Assembly (NCBI RefSeq): GCF_000069785.1
Contig: NC_010529.1
Span: forward strand, 248,001 to 312,000
DNA from: Cupriavidus taiwanensis LMG 19424
GTDB lineage: Bacteria; Pseudomonadota; Gammaproteobacteria; Burkholderiales; Burkholderiaceae
Reading direction: 5' to 3'
DNA: 64,000 bases
Shown: piece by piece, positions 18,702-27,042 of the stretch
Layout: each line of letters opens with the position of its first letter
Numbering within the stretch: the stretch's first letter is position 1
Program-made: the position numbers and the translations under genes
Notes under the pieces: generated by a model
Seen by the model: only the letters and a program-made list of their open reading frames with translations
What the model was told of the DNA's origin: nothing
The model's database searches: none

Positions 18702-20030
18702 GCAGGCCGCTGAAATACCTCCAGCGGACGTCAGCGCGACGACTGGCTGAAGCGTTGCTTTGAGGATCCCATCCAATCCCACATTCATGCGCGGCGCAGA
18801 TACCTTCACGGAAAGCTTGTTCACTATGCGGAGGCTGGAGGATTTCGTGCCGCAGTCCCATCCGCTGCGCTCGATCCGGACTATGGCCAACCAGGCGCTG
18901 GTGAAGATGGACCGGCTGTTCGCGCAGATGTACGAGGCCGATATCAAGGGTGGCCGCCCCAGTATCGCGCCGGAGAAGTTGCTGCGGGCCATGCTGCTGC
19001 AGGTGCTCTACAGCATTCGCTCTGAGCGCCAGCTCATGGAGCAGACGCAATACAACCTGCTGTTTCGCTGGTTCATCGGGCTGTCGATGGACGACTCAGT
19101 TTGGGTGCCCACGGTCTTCACCAAGAACCGCGAGCGACTGATCAAGCATGATGCGGTGATCCAGTTTTTCAACGAGGTGCTGGCCATCGCGCAGAAGAAG
19201 AACTGGCTGTCGGGTGAGCACTTCAGCGTGGACGGCACGCTGATACAGGCGTGGGCAGGCCACAAGAGCTTCGTGCGCAAGGATGGCGACGACCAAGACG
19301 ATGACGCCGGCGGCAACTTCAAAGGTCGCAAGCGCAGCAACGAGACACACGAATCCAAGACCGATCCCGATGCCAAGCTCTACCGCAAGGGCAAGACATC
19401 CAGTGAGCTGCGCTACATGGGTCATACCCTGAGCGACAACCGCCATGGCCTGGTGGTTAGCGCCATGGTGACCAAGGCGGACGGACACGCCGAGCGGGAG
19501 GCCGCAAAGGTCATGCTTAACGATGCCAGGCAGGTGATTGAAGACCTGAATGTGGAAGTCACCGTGGGCGCGGACAAGGGCTATGACGCGCACGAGTTCA
19601 TTGAGGCCTGCCTGGAAATGAAGGTGACGCCCCACGTGGCGCAGAACACATCGGGTCGTCGCTCGGCCGTTGCTGATGCCATTGCTTCCAGCGCCGGTTA
19701 TGCCGTCTCGCAACAAAAGCGCAAGCTGATCGAACAGGGCTTCGGGTGGGTCAAGACCGTGGGGCGCATGCGTCAGGTGATGGTGCGCGGTCTGAAGAAA
19801 GTCGATCAGATGTTTGTGCTGAGCATGGCCGCCTACCACCTCGTGCGCATGCGCTCGCTGGGACAAATCCGTCCGCAGTTGCAGTAATCGCGCTAATGAG
19901 GCCGGAATGGGCGCCAAAACGCGGAAAAAGCCGAGGCAGTGACGTCCGGCTTCCGGATTGTGAAAAACAGCGCTCCCCGCCTTGCGGGGAAAAACTCATC
20001 GCTAGCGCGATGAGTACTTCAGCAGCCTGT
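18702..20030 (+). mobile_element. IS5-family insertion sequence, copy 1
   Basis: A 1329-base element with inverted repeats CAGGCCGCTGAAATAC (left) and CAGGCTGCTGAAGTAC (right, inverted). The flanks read CCTA..TAGG, which suggests insertion in a CTAG-like target with a duplication of only about two to four bases. A second copy of equal length is at 37871-39199. The 196 bases between the replication gene and this IS hold no gene I can see. Confidence 0.88.
18787..19887 (+). CDS. IS5-family transposase (copy 1)
   Basis: A DDE transposase of 366 residues from ATG 18787; the frame also allows a TTG nine codons earlier. The N-terminal domain has LEDFVPQSHPLRSIR and the KLLRAMLLQVLYSIRSERQLMEQ segment typical of IS5. 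The catalytic residues lie in FSVDGTLIQAWA, VTVGADKGYDAHEF and IEQGFGWVKTVG. An acidic linker (DGDDQDDDAGG) precedes a basic one. It is intact and differs from copy 2 at only three residues. Confidence 0.92.
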   Translation: MRGADTFTESLFTMRRLEDFVPQSHPLRSIRTMANQALVKMDRLFAQMYEADIKGGRPSIAPEKLLRAMLLQVLYSIRSERQLMEQTQYNLLFRWFIGLSMDDSVWVPTVFTKNRERLIKHDAVIQFFNEVLAIAQKKNWLSGEHFSVDGTLIQAWAGHKSFVRKDGDDQDDDAGGNFKGRKRSNETHESKTDPDAKLYRKGKTSSELRYMGHTLSDNRHGLVVSAMVTKADGHAEREAAKVMLNDARQVIEDLNVEVTVGADKGYDAHEFIEACLEMKVTPHVAQNTSGRRSAVADAIASSAGYAVSQQKRKLIEQGFGWVKTVGRMRQVMVRGLKKVDQMFVLSMAAYHLVRMRSLGQIRPQLQ

Positions 20031-20134
20031 TAGGCTTCGATTTCCTTGATCGACCTCAAGGGCGAGCGTCTTTCGGCACCGATACTGAAGAGAAGCAAGG
20101 CTTTGCCTGCGCCGTTGCGCGCAAGGAGGCTTCT

Positions 20135-20410
20135 ATGTCGGGCAAGCTGGCAACGACAAGCAATGATGAGCGCGTTCAAGCGACGGAGCGGCGGCTATCG
20201 AGGTCAAGACTGGTTACGGTCGGATTTCTGCTTGTCATTGGCTACTTTCTCTGGACAGAGCACCGGGCCCATGTCATCCAGGCCCTGCCTTACCTGCTCC
20301 TGGCCGCCTGTCCGTTGATGCATCTTTTCATGCACCAGGGGCACGGGCATGGTCATCACCGACAGGGGCGAGCGCGGGACGGTCATGACATCGATGGAGG
20401 ACGGCGATGA
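20135..20410 (+). CDS. DUF2933-type small membrane protein
   Basis: A 91-residue protein with two likely membrane helices (about 27-42 and 48-63) and a His-rich tail ([13 protein letters not shown]) that could bind metal. Small proteins of this type (DUF2933) sit in copper or heavy-metal resistance clusters of Cupriavidus and relatives; that is family knowledge, and the function is not established. The start has AGGAGG just upstream. The stop overlaps the next gene's start by four bases, so the two are translationally coupled. Confidence 0.75.
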   Translation: MSGKLATTSNDERVQATERRLSRSRLVTVGFLLVIGYFLWTEHRAHVIQALPYLLLAACPLMHLFMHQGHGHGHHRQGRARDGHDIDGGRR

Positions 20411-21072
20411 CCGAGCATCCGCAATACGGCTATGGGCTGTGGTCGCTGGTGATCATCAATTCGGCGGTATTCATCGTCTTCGCCTTCAGCTTCGCCAAGC
20501 CCAAGACATCTCGTGACTGGCGGTCCTTTGGCGCGTTCTCGGCGTTCATTGTTGCTCTCTTCACCGAGATGTACGGGATCCCCTTGACGATCTACCTCAT
20601 GCTGCCGTGGCTCTCGGCGAGATTCCCTGGCATCGATTTCCTGTCGCACGACGCGGGCCATCTGCCTGAGATGCTGTTCGGCTGGCAAGGCAATCCGCAC
20701 CTGGGGCCATTCCATATCGCCAGCAATATCCTTATCTTCGGCGGCTTCCTGATGTTGTCATCCGCCTGGCGTGTTCTATACAATGCGCAGCAGGAAGGCC
20801 GTCTGGCGACGACGGGCCTCTACGCGCACATCAGGCATCCGCAGTATGTTGCGTTCATTCTCGTCATGGCCGGCTTCCTCCTGCAATGGCCGACGATTCT
20901 TATCTTGTTGATGTTCCCGGTTCTCGCCTGGATGTATGTTCGCTTGGCCAGAGCGGAGGAGCAAGATGTGCTGGAAGCATTCGGCCAGCAGTATGAAGCG
21001 TACCGCAGGCGAACGCCTGGGTTCGTTCCACGGATTCGATTCAGCCAGTTGTTTCGCGCCAAGCCTCACTGA
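20407..21072 (+). CDS. isoprenylcysteine carboxyl methyltransferase (ICMT)-family membrane protein
   Basis: A 221-residue integral membrane protein with about five hydrophobic segments. The C-terminal half carries the ICMT/PEMT signature: [20 protein letters not shown] (about residue 138) and a late acidic/aromatic motif, [27 protein letters not shown], which forms the S-adenosylmethionine site in this superfamily. In bacteria such proteins are common next to metal efflux genes, and their substrate is unknown. It lies between the DUF2933 and DUF5676-type genes, all in one direction. The gene is intact. Confidence 0.8.
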   Translation: MTEHPQYGYGLWSLVIINSAVFIVFAFSFAKPKTSRDWRSFGAFSAFIVALFTEMYGIPLTIYLMLPWLSARFPGIDFLSHDAGHLPEMLFGWQGNPHLGPFHIASNILIFGGFLMLSSAWRVLYNAQQEGRLATTGLYAHIRHPQYVAFILVMAGFLLQWPTILILLMFPVLAWMYVRLARAEEQDVLEAFGQQYEAYRRRTPGFVPRIRFSQLFRAKPH

Positions 21073-21096
21073 AGCGGCTGAACCAAGGAGGTAGTC

Positions 21097-21363
21097 ATGA
21101 AACCCATCAAGACTGGCATCGTGCTTTCCCTCACGGTTGTGTTGTTCTATATCTTGTGTACTCTGGTTTGGGTAGCACTCCCGGAGCCGTTCATGAACTT
21201 CATGAACTCACTTTTTCACGGGCTCGATTTCAGGCGGCTCCAGACCGGTCAGTCGTTCTCCTGGTGGGATACCGCGTATCCGGCCATTGTGTTCGCGATC
21301 TGGTTTTTCGCCGTTGGTGTCTTCTTCGCCTGGCTTGGCAACAAAGTGGGAAATGAGGATTGA
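21097..21363 (+). CDS. DUF5676-type small membrane protein
   Basis: An 88-residue protein with two membrane helices (about 7-27 and 60-82) separated by a loop with FMNFMNSLFHGLDFRRLQ. This pattern matches small inner-membrane proteins of copper/silver resistance clusters (DUF5676). AAGGAGG precedes the ATG. It is the last gene of the three-gene set. The upstream parts of such a cluster (regulators, efflux pump) are absent, and the IS5 copy lies just ahead, so the set is probably a remnant. Confidence 0.7.
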   Translation: MKPIKTGIVLSLTVVLFYILCTLVWVALPEPFMNFMNSLFHGLDFRRLQTGQSFSWWDTAYPAIVFAIWFFAVGVFFAWLGNKVGNED

Positions 21364-21726
21364 AGCCATGGGCATATGCACGCACCGGCGCGTCGGCACC
21401 GTTAGGGTGTTGGCCTTGCTGGAGCCACTACCGCTGCAACCATGGGCCATGCGCGTAGAGAAGCAGCGTCCACGTGTCAGAGTCGTCGCGTTGACAACGA
21501 CTCAATGTACGCAGAGCCTGGCGCGAGCACGATCATCCGCGAGTCATCTTCGATTGCCCGGTGGTTCTGAGCGCGATTGCCGCGCCCTTGAACTCGTCCA
21601 GACGCGCGTCGCAGCGCATTGCCATTACCCATAATACTTGCGGCCGATCAAATGGAGGCCGGTCTGGCGTCCTACAGTAGCTTGCACCAGGAACTCTCCC
21701 AGCTAACGCCCCCCAGGAGTGTCGCA
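21364..21726. other. 363-base intergenic region
   Basis: No gene is supported. It must hold the promoter of the formate/nitrite transporter gene at 21727, but I see no clear operator. The only translation signal is AGGAG about eight bases before that ATG. Confidence 0.4.
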
Positions 21727-22229
21727 ATGACGCCTGTAGCCGACCATGGCTTTGACGTTTACTCGCCTAAACAAGTCGCGAGCAGGGTCAACGAATTCTG
21801 CATTGCCAAGGCTCACATGCCGCTGCTCACGCTGGCAATGCTAGGCATGCTCGCGGGGGCGTTCATCGGGCTGGGCGCGCTGATGTTTGCTCTGGTGAGC
21901 AGCGATGCATCGCTCGGCTTCGCAGCGAGTCGCCTGCTAGGGGGGCTTGGATTTTCGCTTGGCCTGATTTTGGTGACGGTGGCCGGTGCTGAACTGTTTA
22001 CCGGCAATAACCTGCTGGCCATGGCCTGGGCCAGCGGCTGCGTAAGCACTCGCGACGTGCTGCGCAACTGGGTGGTCGTGTGCATGGCCAATTTCATTGG
22101 CGCACTCGGGCTGGCGCTGCTGGTCTGGCTTTCGGGCCACGCCACGATGAATGGGGGTGCCGTAGCAACCACAGTCGTCGCCATCGCCACCGCCAAGGCC
22201 GGACTTTCGGCAACCGACGCCTTTTTTTG
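21727..22229 (+). pseudogene. formate/nitrite transporter (FNT family), truncated by ISL3
   Basis: About 165 residues of a FocA/NirC-like channel remain. Visible features are FDVYSPKQVASRVNEFC at the N-terminus, then membrane helices with AGAFIGLGALMFALV, the family motif VTVAGAELFTGNNLLAMAW (about residue 90) and NWVVVCMANFIGALGLALLVW. Similarity ends at SATDAFF, where the ISL3 copy B begins in a run of seven T. The family is normally about 270 residues, so the last 40 percent is missing. Beyond the IS the sequence does not resume the gene. The start at 21727 has an AGGAG site; a longer frame upstream lacks family similarity. Confidence 0.8.
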
Positions 22230-23532
22230 GGTTCATCGAGGAATTCCGGGGAAGGCTGCGCGGATTTTGAGGAAGAAGTATTCCTCGTCGCGATAGCCGT
22301 ACGCGCGGCGCTTGATGACCTTGATGGTGTTGTTGATGCCTTCGACCACGCTGGTGTTCAATGGGTGGCGGCAGCGGGCCAAGATGCCATGCCAGTAGCC
22401 TTGCAGGCGCTTCGCAAACAACTCCAGGGCAGGTATTCGGCTCTGCCGAGCCTGCTCGCACCATTGCTCCCAAGCTTTTTGCGCCCACGCCGGGCGGCGG
22501 TAGAACCATAGCCGCTTTAGCTCGTCGCGCAACAGATAGACTGTCAGCAATGGCCGGTTCGCCTCCAGGACCTCATCCAGATGAACCGCCTGGGGGACGC
22601 TCAAGTTCTCCCGATTCCGCAGCAGTAGCCAGCGTGTGGACTTGAGCACCCGTCTGGCCGGCCGATCGTGCCGCAGCTGATTGGCCTGATCCACCCGTAC
22701 TCGGTCGATGACCTCACGCCCGTACTTAGCTACCACGTGGAACAGGTCGAAGACCACCTCTGCTTGCGGGCAATGCGCCCGGATCTCCAACTCATACGCG
22801 GTCGTCATGTCGATGGCGACGGCCTCGATGCGCTGCGCAACGCCGGCGGGGAGCTGCTCAAAGAAGGCTCGGGCGGTCTCGCGTGAGCGCCCCTGTCCGA
22901 TCCAGAGCACCTGCCGCCCAATGGGGTCGACTACCACCGTGGCATATCGATGCCCCTTGTGTAGCGCGAACTCATCCATGGCCAGGTAGCGGATATTGGA
23001 CCAGTCCGGCTCGGCCACTGCCTCACGCAAGCGAGCCTTATCGATCGATTTAACTGTGTGCCAGCCCAGATCGTAGAAGGCCGCCACCGCCTGCACCGTA
23101 CAGTGGCGCAACAAGTGGCCGCAAGCCTGGGCCAAGCGGGCCGTCACGCGTTGGTAGCGCCCAAGCCATTCCAGCCGCTCCAGCCTCGGACCGCCGCAAC
23201 GGTCGCACCAAACGCGCCGGCGCGGCACGTGCAGTACGACCCGATACTCGAACAGCGGAAGGTCCCGGACTCGCCTGACCACTGTCTCATGCACCTGATG
23301 GCAGCGCGCGCCACACTCCTCGCAATGCATGACCTTGCTGACCGGCTTCAAGTACAACGACAGCGTACGGCTCTCTCCCTCCGGCCATTCCACGCGCTCC
23401 AGCCGGTAGCCCTTCCAGCAACCCAGTGCTTGCAGCGTCTTGCGATCCAGCACACATCCCCCTGATACCTGAAGAAACAGACATCAGCATACAAAATGTG
23501 CTCTTTCGGGCCACGGTTTTCTGCGAAGAACC
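22230..23532 (-). mobile_element. ISL3-family insertion sequence, copy B
   Basis: The same 1303-base element as copies A and C, inverted relative to A. The left flank ends TTTTTTTG and the right begins CTTTTTTT, so there is no exact 8-base duplication, and the gene broken on the left is not continued on the right. This suggests recombination with another copy or an adjacent deletion after insertion. Confidence 0.9.
22233..23453 (-). CDS. ISL3-family transposase (copy B)
   Basis: 406 residues, identical to the copy A transposase, with the same zinc-binding cysteines and DDE motifs. Intact. Confidence 0.92.
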   Translation of the reverse strand: MLDRKTLQALGCWKGYRLERVEWPEGESRTLSLYLKPVSKVMHCEECGARCHQVHETVVRRVRDLPLFEYRVVLHVPRRRVWCDRCGGPRLERLEWLGRYQRVTARLAQACGHLLRHCTVQAVAAFYDLGWHTVKSIDKARLREAVAEPDWSNIRYLAMDEFALHKGHRYATVVVDPIGRQVLWIGQGRSRETARAFFEQLPAGVAQRIEAVAIDMTTAYELEIRAHCPQAEVVFDLFHVVAKYGREVIDRVRVDQANQLRHDRPARRVLKSTRWLLLRNRENLSVPQAVHLDEVLEANRPLLTVYLLRDELKRLWFYRRPAWAQKAWEQWCEQARQSRIPALELFAKRLQGYWHGILARCRHPLNTSVVEGINNTIKVIKRRAYGYRDEEYFFLKIRAAFPGIPR

Positions 23533-23844
23533 CTTTTTTTACCCACCAACGCTTCGCTTGGTGCGGCTGGAGTTCACGTCCGGCGTTTTTCCTGTCCGCG
23601 ATTCTCGCCCATGGCCGGCGGAGATGTTCTCCTATTGATCGGCTTGATGTGTCTCTATTGAGCCAGGCAGTTCGAAAATGAATAGCCCGACGGGTAGCTA
23701 CCCGCGTTATACAGAAATCATGGCAAAGCGCGGCGCGGCTGACGCGCGACCTTCTGTCGAGGATAAGGCATTCAGCGCAGTGGAATGGATTTCGCGGAAT
23801 GATTTCCTTGCAGACGTCGAACTAAGAAACGGTAGTGTGCCCGT

Positions 23845-24192
23845 TTGCCTCTTGAGGTCATGCGCTCAGTCCATGGGATGCATCAATGGGTTGGCTCGGA
23901 ATTTAGCCGTTTGTCACGATGGATCTCAGTGTACTGCCTAATTCATGCGGGAAATGTCGGTCCGACTATGTCGTCGGGGATATTAGGGGCGTTAATTAAA
24001 TGTAATCGGGCGAACCCGATGCCATTTATCGCCCGCAAAGGACGGCGTTGGATCGTGCGCTTCGCCTGTAGTGGCATTACGAAAGCACAGAATGCATTCG
24101 ATATTGCCATCAACTATCCGTCAATGGAGGAAGCATGGCAGCAGAGAAGTCGTTACGTTCAATGGTTGAAAAATGGCTTACACCGTCGGTAG
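23845..24192 (+). CDS. small hypothetical protein
   Basis: A 115-residue frame whose C-terminal half looks like real protein: NPMPFIARKGRRWIVRFACSG, then INYPSMEEAWQQRSRYVQWL. The true start is unclear; it may be an in-frame ATG nearer 24018 (MPFIARKG), giving about 58 residues. It overlaps the next small frame by 58 bases. I do not recognise the family. The 23533-23844 stretch before it shows nothing I can support. Confidence 0.35.
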   Translation: MPLEVMRSVHGMHQWVGSEFSRLSRWISVYCLIHAGNVGPTMSSGILGALIKCNRANPMPFIARKGRRWIVRFACSGITKAQNAFDIAINYPSMEEAWQQRSRYVQWLKNGLHRR

Positions 24193-24365
24193 GGAAGCCG
24201 CCCCGCGTTATCGGTACGGGCCGCCTGCGAGACTGCCGCAGCCGCTTTGTTTGTGTGGAGTGCAACCGCGCTACTGGTACGCTGTCGATCATGTTCTTCC
24301 GGCACTGCGACGGTGGCTGGTATGTGTTTCCACCTGTGACAAGCAGAGCTGGAGGGGCTAGATAG
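24135..24365 (+). CDS. small hypothetical protein
   Basis: A 76-residue protein beginning MAAEKSLRSMVEKWLTP, with a Cys pair region (RFVCVECNRATGTLSIMFFRHCDGGWYVFPP). Its balanced composition and aromatic-rich beta-like C-terminus favour a real gene. I recall similar small proteins in Burkholderiales accessory regions, without a known function. The 24366-24600 stretch after it holds a short hairpin (GCCCGACGTTTCGTCGGGC followed by six T, at about 24541-24566) that could terminate plus-strand transcripts. Confidence 0.45.
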   Translation: MAAEKSLRSMVEKWLTPSVGKPPRVIGTGRLRDCRSRFVCVECNRATGTLSIMFFRHCDGGWYVFPPVTSRAGGAR

Positions 24366-24540
24366 GTTCGCACTCATGTTGTGGGCTTGCGGGCTAGTGC
24401 CATATCAGAAAATCCTTGGTGGAAATTCGAGAAGATCTGATAATACTTTTTGTGGGCTGCGATTAGTATGTTCATCGGGGTGCGCCAGTTAGGTGCACCC
24501 AAGTCGGTTGTATGTATCCCCCGACAATGCGTCCCTTATA

Positions 24541-24566
24541 GCGCCCGACGTTTCGTCGGGCGTTTT
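24541..24566 (+). terminator. rho-independent terminator-like hairpin
   Basis: GCCCGACG-TTT-CGTCGGGC followed by TTTTTT. It has a strong GC stem and T tract and is oriented to end plus-strand transcripts before the ISL3 fragment. Confidence 0.7.
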
Positions 24567-24599
24567 TTCTTTAGTTTTCGAAGAATTTGGGGGGCTGAA

Positions 24600-24836
24600 T
24601 TGCCACATGCCGGCATTCGTTCCCTAGCCATGGACGAATTCGCGCTGCACAAAGGCCATCGCTTTGCCACGGTGGTAGTCGATCCGAGCGGCAGCAAGTG
24701 CTCTGGATCTGTCAGGGCTGCTCGCGCGAGACGGCGCGCCTTCTTCGAGCAACTGCCACCAGACGCGGCCAGGCGGATCGAAGCGGTTGCGCTTGAAGCT
24801 AGAACCGAAGGCTGCATAAACTCAGATCCCATCTAG
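24600..24836 (+). pseudogene. fragment of an ISL3-family transposase
   Basis: About 75 residues match the central part of the ISL3 transposases in this window (AMDEFALHKGH, ATVVVDP, RAFFEQLP, ARRIEAVA) but with many differences, so it comes from a related older element, not from copies A-C. Both ends are missing and a frame change occurs near the KCSGSVRA segment. No terminal repeats were seen. Confidence 0.75.
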
Positions 24837-24877
24837 GGGTTTACCTCCGGCCGAAATGTCTTTTTTCATGCTCGATT

Positions 24878-24893
24878 GTTTACTATAGTAAAC
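24878..24893. promoter_or_regulatory. palindromic operator upstream of the monooxygenase operon
   Basis: GTTTACTATAGTAAAC is a perfect 16-base palindrome 52 bases before the first gene of the operon. Its place between the likely promoter and the coding region fits an operator for a TetR-, GntR- or similar dimeric repressor. No regulator gene is next to it. Confidence 0.5.
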
Positions 24894-24945
24894 GGCATGG
24901 GGGGATACCTTCCTTCCAAGTCTCTCTCGACAACTAGGAGTAGAA

Positions 24946-26310
24946 ATGAGTCGTGAAATCCACCTGAACGCATTTGAGATGAACTGCGTGGGTCATATCC
25001 AGCAGGGACTGTGGACCCATCCCCGTGATGAATCGAGCCGGTACAGCGAGGTTCAATACTGGGTGGACTACGCCAAGAAACTTGAGCGTGGGCTGTTCGA
25101 TGGCATCTTCTTTGCCGATGTCGTTGGGGTCTATGACGTCTTCGGTGGTAACGCCAACGCGGCTGTTCAAAACGCCGTGCAGGTGCCGGTGAACGACCCA
25201 ATGTTAGTGATTCCGGCCATGGCCGCGGTCACACGCAATCTGGGGTTCGGCGTTACGGCCAACCTCACCTACGAGCAGCCGTTCCTGTTTGCCCGCCGCA
25301 TGTCGACGCTCGACCATCTGACAGGTGGGCGCATCGGCTGGAACATCGTGACTGGCTATCTGGACAGCGCGGCGCGAGCCATCGGCCTCGACGGGCAGGT
25401 TGCGCACGATGACCGTTACGATCTGGCCGACGAGTACCTGGAGTTGGTGTACAAGCTCTGGGAAGGAAGCTGGGATGACGACGCGGTCATCAACGACAAG
25501 GCCAGAGGCATCTACGCAGACCCGTCGAAGGTTCGCGTGATCCACCATCGCGGTCGTCAATACAAGGTAAATGCGATGCACCTATGCGCTCCGTCGCCGC
25601 AGCGGACACCGGTGCTCTACCAGGCAGGCTCCTCGACGCGTGGCAGGCAGTTTGCCGCGACGCACGCTGAATGCGTCTTCGTGAATGGCCAGAAGAAGGA
25701 CGGCGTCAAGACCATCGTCGACGACATCCGCGCGAAGGCTGTGGCCTTTGGCCGCATCGCGGACGATGTCAAGGCATTCCTGGGAGCGACGCTGATCATT
25801 GGTGGCACCGAAAAGGAAGCGCAGGAGAAGTACGAGGAATACAAGCGATATGTGAGTTCGGAAGGCGCACTCGCACACGCAGCCAGTTCGCTTGGCATCG
25901 ATTTTTCGCGCTACGACCTCGACGAGCCGATCGATGTGAGCAAGAGCCAGGCGATCGTTTCCAACGTGGAAGCCATGACTCGCAGCGCAGGGGCCCAATG
26001 GACCTTGCGCAAGCTGCTCGAACAGATGCCGCTGGGTAGCCGCCAGGCACCGTGGGTCGGCTCTGCCGAACAGATCGCTGACCTGATGATCGAGTGGACC
26101 AACGAGACCGGTGTAGCAGGGTTCAACCTGTCGCGTACGGTGGCTCCGGAATGTCTCGACGACGTCATCGATCTGCTGGTACCGCTCCTGCAGGAGCGCG
26201 GCGTGTACAAGACCGCCTATCGCGAAGGTACGTATCGCGAAAAGCTGTTCGGTCATGCACGCCTGCCGGTCACCCATGCCGCAGCCAAGGCACGCGCCGC
26301 TGTGCGGTAA
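24946..26310 (+). CDS. FMN-dependent monooxygenase, NtaA/DmoA/SnaA family
   Basis: A 454-residue flavin monooxygenase of the bacterial luciferase-like superfamily, the nitrilotriacetate monooxygenase component A group. Motifs include GLWTHPRD, YWVDYAKKLERGLFDGIFFADVVG, a long FARRMSTLDHLTGGRIGWNIVTGYLDSAA region that shapes the flavin site, and QAGSSTRGRQFAATHAECVFV. Such enzymes use reduced FMN from a partner reductase, here encoded next, to oxidise small organic substrates (chelators, sulfur compounds, N-heterocycles). AGGAG lies just before the ATG. The gene is intact and is the first of a same-strand operon. The substrate cannot be deduced. Confidence 0.9.
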   Translation: MSREIHLNAFEMNCVGHIQQGLWTHPRDESSRYSEVQYWVDYAKKLERGLFDGIFFADVVGVYDVFGGNANAAVQNAVQVPVNDPMLVIPAMAAVTRNLGFGVTANLTYEQPFLFARRMSTLDHLTGGRIGWNIVTGYLDSAARAIGLDGQVAHDDRYDLADEYLELVYKLWEGSWDDDAVINDKARGIYADPSKVRVIHHRGRQYKVNAMHLCAPSPQRTPVLYQAGSSTRGRQFAATHAECVFVNGQKKDGVKTIVDDIRAKAVAFGRIADDVKAFLGATLIIGGTEKEAQEKYEEYKRYVSSEGALAHAASSLGIDFSRYDLDEPIDVSKSQAIVSNVEAMTRSAGAQWTLRKLLEQMPLGSRQAPWVGSAEQIADLMIEWTNETGVAGFNLSRTVAPECLDDVIDLLVPLLQERGVYKTAYREGTYREKLFGHARLPVTHAAAKARAAVR

Positions 26311-26363
26311 TCCGCGCAGCACGTCCTTCACAAACTATGAGGCCCCAAGCTAAGGGGAGCACT

Positions 26364-26873
26364 ATGGTAGACAAAACATCGTTCCGAGAAGCCATGGCCG
26401 GGCTAGGGGCCGCGGTCAACATCATCACTAGTAACGGCGAAGGTGGACTGGCCGGCTGCACAGTATCGGCAGTGTGCGGCATCACGGACGAGCCGCCAAC
26501 TCTGCTTGTCTGTATCAATCGTGGCAGCAAGAACAACGAGGTTGTGCGTGAGAACGGCTGCCTTTGCGTCAATGTTCTCGCAGCGGATCAGCAAGACGCG
26601 GCTATCCGGTTCTCGAGCAAGAGCGTCTCGGTCGAGGAGCGTTTTGCCGATGTGGAATGGGATCGGCTGGTGACCGGTGCCCCCGTGATTGCCGGCACCG
26701 TCAGCGCTTTGGACTGCGAAGTCGCATCCATGATGGACGTTGGCACGCACACCATGTTTCTCTGTGAGATCAAAGCCGTGCGGACGCGCAATGATCGCGA
26801 CGCCTTGATCTACTTTGGGCGCAACTTCCATAGTGTCGAAGCGCCGGCTGTGAAAGGCGCCGTAGCCGCCTAG
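26364..26873 (+). CDS. flavin reductase (NtaB/HpaC/RutF-like)
   Basis: A 169-residue flavin reductase-like FMN-binding protein. It shows AMAGLGAAVNIITSNGEGGLAGCTVSAVCGITDEPPTLLVCI, the usual core, then NGCLCVNVLAADQQ and VGTHTMFLCEIKAV. It should reduce FMN with NAD(P)H and hand it to the monooxygenase upstream, a standard two-component pairing. I chose the ATG at 26364, preceded by AAGGGGAG, over a longer frame that runs back into the monooxygenase gene. It begins 53 bases after that gene's stop. Confidence 0.9.
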   Translation: MVDKTSFREAMAGLGAAVNIITSNGEGGLAGCTVSAVCGITDEPPTLLVCINRGSKNNEVVRENGCLCVNVLAADQQDAAIRFSSKSVSVEERFADVEWDRLVTGAPVIAGTVSALDCEVASMMDVGTHTMFLCEIKAVRTRNDRDALIYFGRNFHSVEAPAVKGAVAA

Positions 26874-27042
26874 GTCCAGCTCCAAAACCCCCGAGACGTC
26901 AGGTCGCACATGGGCGCTACGCGCCCATGTCGGACACGCTCGTCCTTCCCGATGCGCCGTGTGCGCGCCAGGTGTCACGGGCGTCCCCATCGCAGGCGAC
27001 TGAATGGCTTCGATCTCTCCTTATCTCCAGCAGGCAATGCAC

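Noticed and set aside
18209..18763. 184-codon plus-strand frame
   Set aside because: Mostly antisense to the winged-helix gene and running into the IS5 end; no protein-like features.
23533..23677. Continuation of the FNT transporter gene right of ISL3 copy B
   Set aside because: None of the three frames shows the expected C-terminal FNT helices; the sequence is unrelated.
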